Shown: positions 61,741 to 64,000 of the stretch, in pieces
Numbering within the stretch: position 1 is the first letter of the stretch
Layout of the letters: each line of letters begins with the position of its first letter
NCBI RefSeq assembly: GCF_900176565.1
Contig: NZ_FXEH01000006.1
Location: 1,116,001-1,180,000 of the forward strand
Direction: 5' to 3'
Source: Thalassobacillus devorans
GTDB lineage: Bacteria > Bacillota > Bacilli > Bacillales > Halobacillaceae
Length of the DNA stretch: 64,000 nucleotides
Made by a program: the position numbers and the translations under genes
Notes under the pieces: model-generated
Database searches by the model: none
Seen by the model: the letters and a program-made list of their open reading frames with translations, nothing else
What the model was told of the DNA's origin: nothing

Positions 61741-62795
61741 TATGGATGAACTACGATGCGTTTATCTTCTGCCTCTTTCACTTCACCTATGATGGAAGCT
61801 TTCGTATCCCCTATACGGTTGAAAGCTTCTACATACGATTCAGCATCTTCCTTTGGCATGGATATTAATAACCCTCCAGAAGTAATCGCATCACATAAGA
61901 TGAGCTGTTGGACTTCCGTCAGTTCCGGGTGATATTTCACCTGCCCGTCAAGCCAGGCATGATTAGCTTTAGAACCTCCAGGAATCACACCTATTTCGGC
62001 CAGCTCTATTGTCCTTTTCAACTGAGGAACCTGATGATAGGAAAGATGGATACTGACACCGCTTCCGGCAGCCATCTCATAGCTATGACCTAATAATCCA
62101 AAGCCCGTTACATCAGTGACGGCATGTACGCGATAACCCGCTAAAAGTTCGGAAGCTGCTTTATTTAATGAGGCCATCGTTTTTGTAACCCGGTCTCTTT
62201 CGGCATCTTCGAGAAAATCTCGTTTGATAGCCGTGGTGTGGATCCCGACCCCGATAGGCTTCGTCAAAACGACGGCGTCGCCTGGTTGTGCCGTGGAGTT
62301 TTGATATATTTTCTCCGGATGGGCAATACCGGTCACTGCCATGCCGAATTTGGGTTCCTGATCATCAATCGAATGGCCGCCAATGATATCGCCGCCGGCC
62401 TCATTCATTTTATCCTGGGCCCCTTGTAGGATTTGGGCAAGAAGTTCCGGCCCCAGCTTCTTAATCGGGTATCCGACGATATTGAGCCCTGTTTTGACTT
62501 CGCCTCCCATAGCATAAATGTCGCTTAATGCATTAGCGGCGGCTATCTGGCCAAAATCATATGGGTCATCTACAATCGGAGTGAAATAATCGACCGATTG
62601 AATCATCGCTATTTCATTTGTCAGTTTATATACACCTGCATCATCATTTGTTCCAGAGCCAACCAGAACATCAGCATTAGGTTGAGGAGCATTGATTTGC
62701 CGCAGCACGTGCGACAGGTCTTGCGGACCGATTTTGCATCCTCAGCCGGCTTTTGTCGACAATGCGGTCAGTCGTATGATTTCTTCTTTGCTCAT
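61740..62795 (-). CDS. selD: Selenophosphate synthase SelD, itself a selenoprotein
   Basis: 351 residues when TGA at 62744-62742 (codon 18) is read as selenocysteine: the N-terminus is MSKEEIIRLTALSTKAG-Sec-GCKIGPQ, exactly the SelD active-site loop in which Sec or Cys precedes GCK. Downstream are the ATP motifs VGSGTNDDAGVYKL, YAMGGEVKTGLNI, GGHSIDDQEP and TDVTGFGLLGHS. It makes selenophosphate from selenide and ATP for SelA. GGAGGTGGGATC precedes ATG 62795. A standard gene finder would start it at 62708 and lose the active site. Confidence 0.93.
62717..62744 (-). other. SECIS-like element of selD
   Basis: Starting at the TGA (62744-62742), bases +15 to +27 can fold GGTC-CGCAA-GACC. The apical loop begins 16 nt after the UGA and has G as its second base, which meets the usual bacterial SECIS rules (loop 16-37 nt from UGA, G in first two loop bases). 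The stem is short (4 bp) and I did not compute its energy. Confidence 0.65.
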
Positions 62796-62923
62796 GATCC
62801 CACCTCCTGTTAACTTAGTATAATAGAAAGAAACAGAAAGAGAAAATGTTGCCACTCTGTCTGTCATTTTAATTTTATCAGGAATATGGCTATACTGATA
62901 AGGGATAAGAGAGGAGGAGAGGT

Positions 62924-64000
62924 ATGAAGGATTTGTTAAGACAAATACCTCCTGTACACGAACTGCAAAAGCTGGATGATTTTATCGCCATTCGTATGGA
63001 ACATCAAGCGACAAAGCGTCTATGGACCAGGTGGATTCAGAAAGCAGTGGAATCCCTGCGTCAGGATATACTGCAAAGTGAACATCCCGACCCGGCCGAT
63101 TTTCAGAATATCATCATAAAAAAGACACGCCATTACGCAAAACAGTGGGAGCTTCCAGCTTTACATAAAGTAATAAATGGTGCCGGCACAGTACTACATA
63201 CCAACCTCGGCAGAGCGAGGTTAAGTGAAAAGGCGGTCGCTCGAGTAGTGGAAGTGGCTGGTAACTACTCTAACCTGGAATATGATATGGAAAAAGGAAA
63301 ACGTGGTTCTCGTCATGATATACTGGAACGCCGTTTGAAAGAAATCACAGGTGCTGAGGCAGCGATGGTAGTCAATAATAATGCTGCCGCTGTCTATTTA
63401 GTATTAAGGGCGTTAACCAAGGGGAGAAAAGTTATTGTTTCCCGAGGGGAACTGGTGGAAATCGGAGGAAGCTTCCGCGTTTCCAAAGTAATGGAAGAAA
63501 GTGATGCGCAGCTGGTCGAAGTAGGTACAACGAATAAAACCCATTTATCTGATTACGAAGAAGCTATCGATGAAGAGACAGCCATGATTATGAAAGTCCA
63601 TACGAGTAATTTTTATATGGAAGGATTCACAGAATCACAGTCGACCGCAAGTCTTGTGCCCCTTACAAAAGAAAAAGATTTGATTTTCTATGAAGACCTC
63701 GGAAGCGGGTCCATTGTCGATTATCAAGCACAAATGATCGGGAAGGAACCGGTAGTTGGCGCTATAATAGCCCAGGGAGCTGACATCGTCTCCTTCAGTG
63801 GGGATAAACTGTTAGGTGGTCCGCAAGCAGGGATCATTGCCGGAAGAAAACAATATATCGATATCCTGAAGAAACATCAATTGGCCAGAGTATTAAGGGT
63901 GGATAAAATGACGCTGGCTGCCCTTGAAAGTACGCTGCAGGAATATGGACGGGATAATATTGGACAAGGAAACGATGTTTACCGGGCTATTACAGAACAA
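62924..64000 (+). CDS. selA: L-seryl-tRNA(Sec) selenium transferase SelA (3' end outside window)
   Basis: The first 359 residues are visible and open to the window edge. PLP-dependent enzyme that turns Ser-tRNA-Sec into Sec-tRNA-Sec using selenophosphate. N-terminal helical domain (KLDDFIAIRMEHQATKRLW), then INGAGTVLHTNLGRA, NYSNLEYDMEKGKRGSRHD, NNNAAAVYLVL, EDLGSGS, and Schiff-base K295 in SFSGDKLLGGPQAG, the same position as in E. coli. AGAGGAGGAGAGGT precedes ATG 62924. Divergent from selD; a TATAAT-like box lies near 62819. Confidence 0.96.
   Translation, partial: MKDLLRQIPPVHELQKLDDFIAIRMEHQATKRLWTRWIQKAVESLRQDILQSEHPDPADFQNIIIKKTRHYAKQWELPALHKVINGAGTVLHTNLGRARLSEKAVARVVEVAGNYSNLEYDMEKGKRGSRHDILERRLKEITGAEAAMVVNNNAAAVYLVLRALTKGRKVIVSRGELVEIGGSFRVSKVMEESDAQLVEVGTTNKTHLSDYEEAIDEETAMIMKVHTSNFYMEGFTESQSTASLVPLTKEKDLIFYEDLGSGSIVDYQAQMIGKEPVVGAIIAQGADIVSFSGDKLLGGPQAGIIAGRKQYIDILKKHQLARVLRVDKMTLAALESTLQEYGRDNIGQGNDVYRAITEQ

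Noticed and set aside
62708-62795. selD looks truncated or frameshifted at its 5' end
   Set aside because: The interrupting codon is UGA at the known Sec/Cys position, in frame with a good start, and a full Sec machinery is next to it; recoding explains it better than decay.

Overview
The window is chromosomal DNA from a low-G+C, endospore-forming member of the Bacillaceae. The gene order follows the Bacillus backbone rodZ-pgsA-cinA-recA-rny-ymdB-spoVS-tdh-kbl-miaB-ricA-cotE-mutS-mutL-miaA-hfq-spoVK-hflX-ynbB-glnR-glnA, then lexA-yneB-ynzC-tkt-sirA-yneF-ccdC-yneK. Spore genes (spoVS, cotE, spoVK, sirA) and sporulation promoter motifs are present. A halotolerant genus related to Halobacillus or Virgibacillus is my guess only; the sequence does not name the species.

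Layout. 1-30 kb is core: envelope and DNA repair genes (rodZ 3' end, pgsA, cinA, recA), RNA decay (rny), sporulation genes, a ferredoxin-linked 2-oxoacid oxidoreductase (korAB), threonine catabolism (tdh-kbl), tRNA modification (miaB, miaA), mismatch repair (mutS-mutL), hfq, and the GlnR-controlled glnRA operon. Two copies of a structured non-coding element of about 535 bp with inverted ends sit at 6909-7443 and 16786-17318. An XRE-type regulator at 22.6-22.9 kb has three TAACG-N5-CGTTA palindromes upstream.

30.2-50.8 kb is an accessory island between glnA and lexA, visibly richer in A+T in many of its genes. Its left part makes PAPS (SLC13-type transporter, cysC, sat) and holds a PAPS-dependent sulfotransferase, with no sulfate reductase genes. 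A good SigK-type promoter precedes the transporter-cysC-sat operon. Next come a CwlC-like amidase without signal peptide, a JAMM peptidase with a coiled-coil partner and a 48-residue Cys/Lys-tailed miniprotein, a 12-cysteine protein with a consensus SigK promoter, and a second coiled-coil protein. The right part is a complete pseudaminic-acid-type pathway (PseB, C, F, G, H, I; similar to the B. subtilis sps spore polysaccharide genes) with two GT-B-like proteins and an epimerase. The simplest reading is a mother-cell locus that builds and probably sulfates a nonulosonate-containing spore-surface glycan.

50.9-58.3 kb returns to core order. The SOS promoter between lexA and yneB drives a 31-codon membrane miniprotein where yneA, the LysM-type division inhibitor, is expected. 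An orphan mnhB-like gene sits where ccdA is expected.

58.3-64 kb carries a full selenocysteine kit: tRNA-Sec, selB, selD and the start of selA, with a sporulation-type histidine kinase between tRNA and selB. selD itself has an in-frame UGA at codon 18 followed by a SECIS-like hairpin, so it appears to be a selenoprotein.
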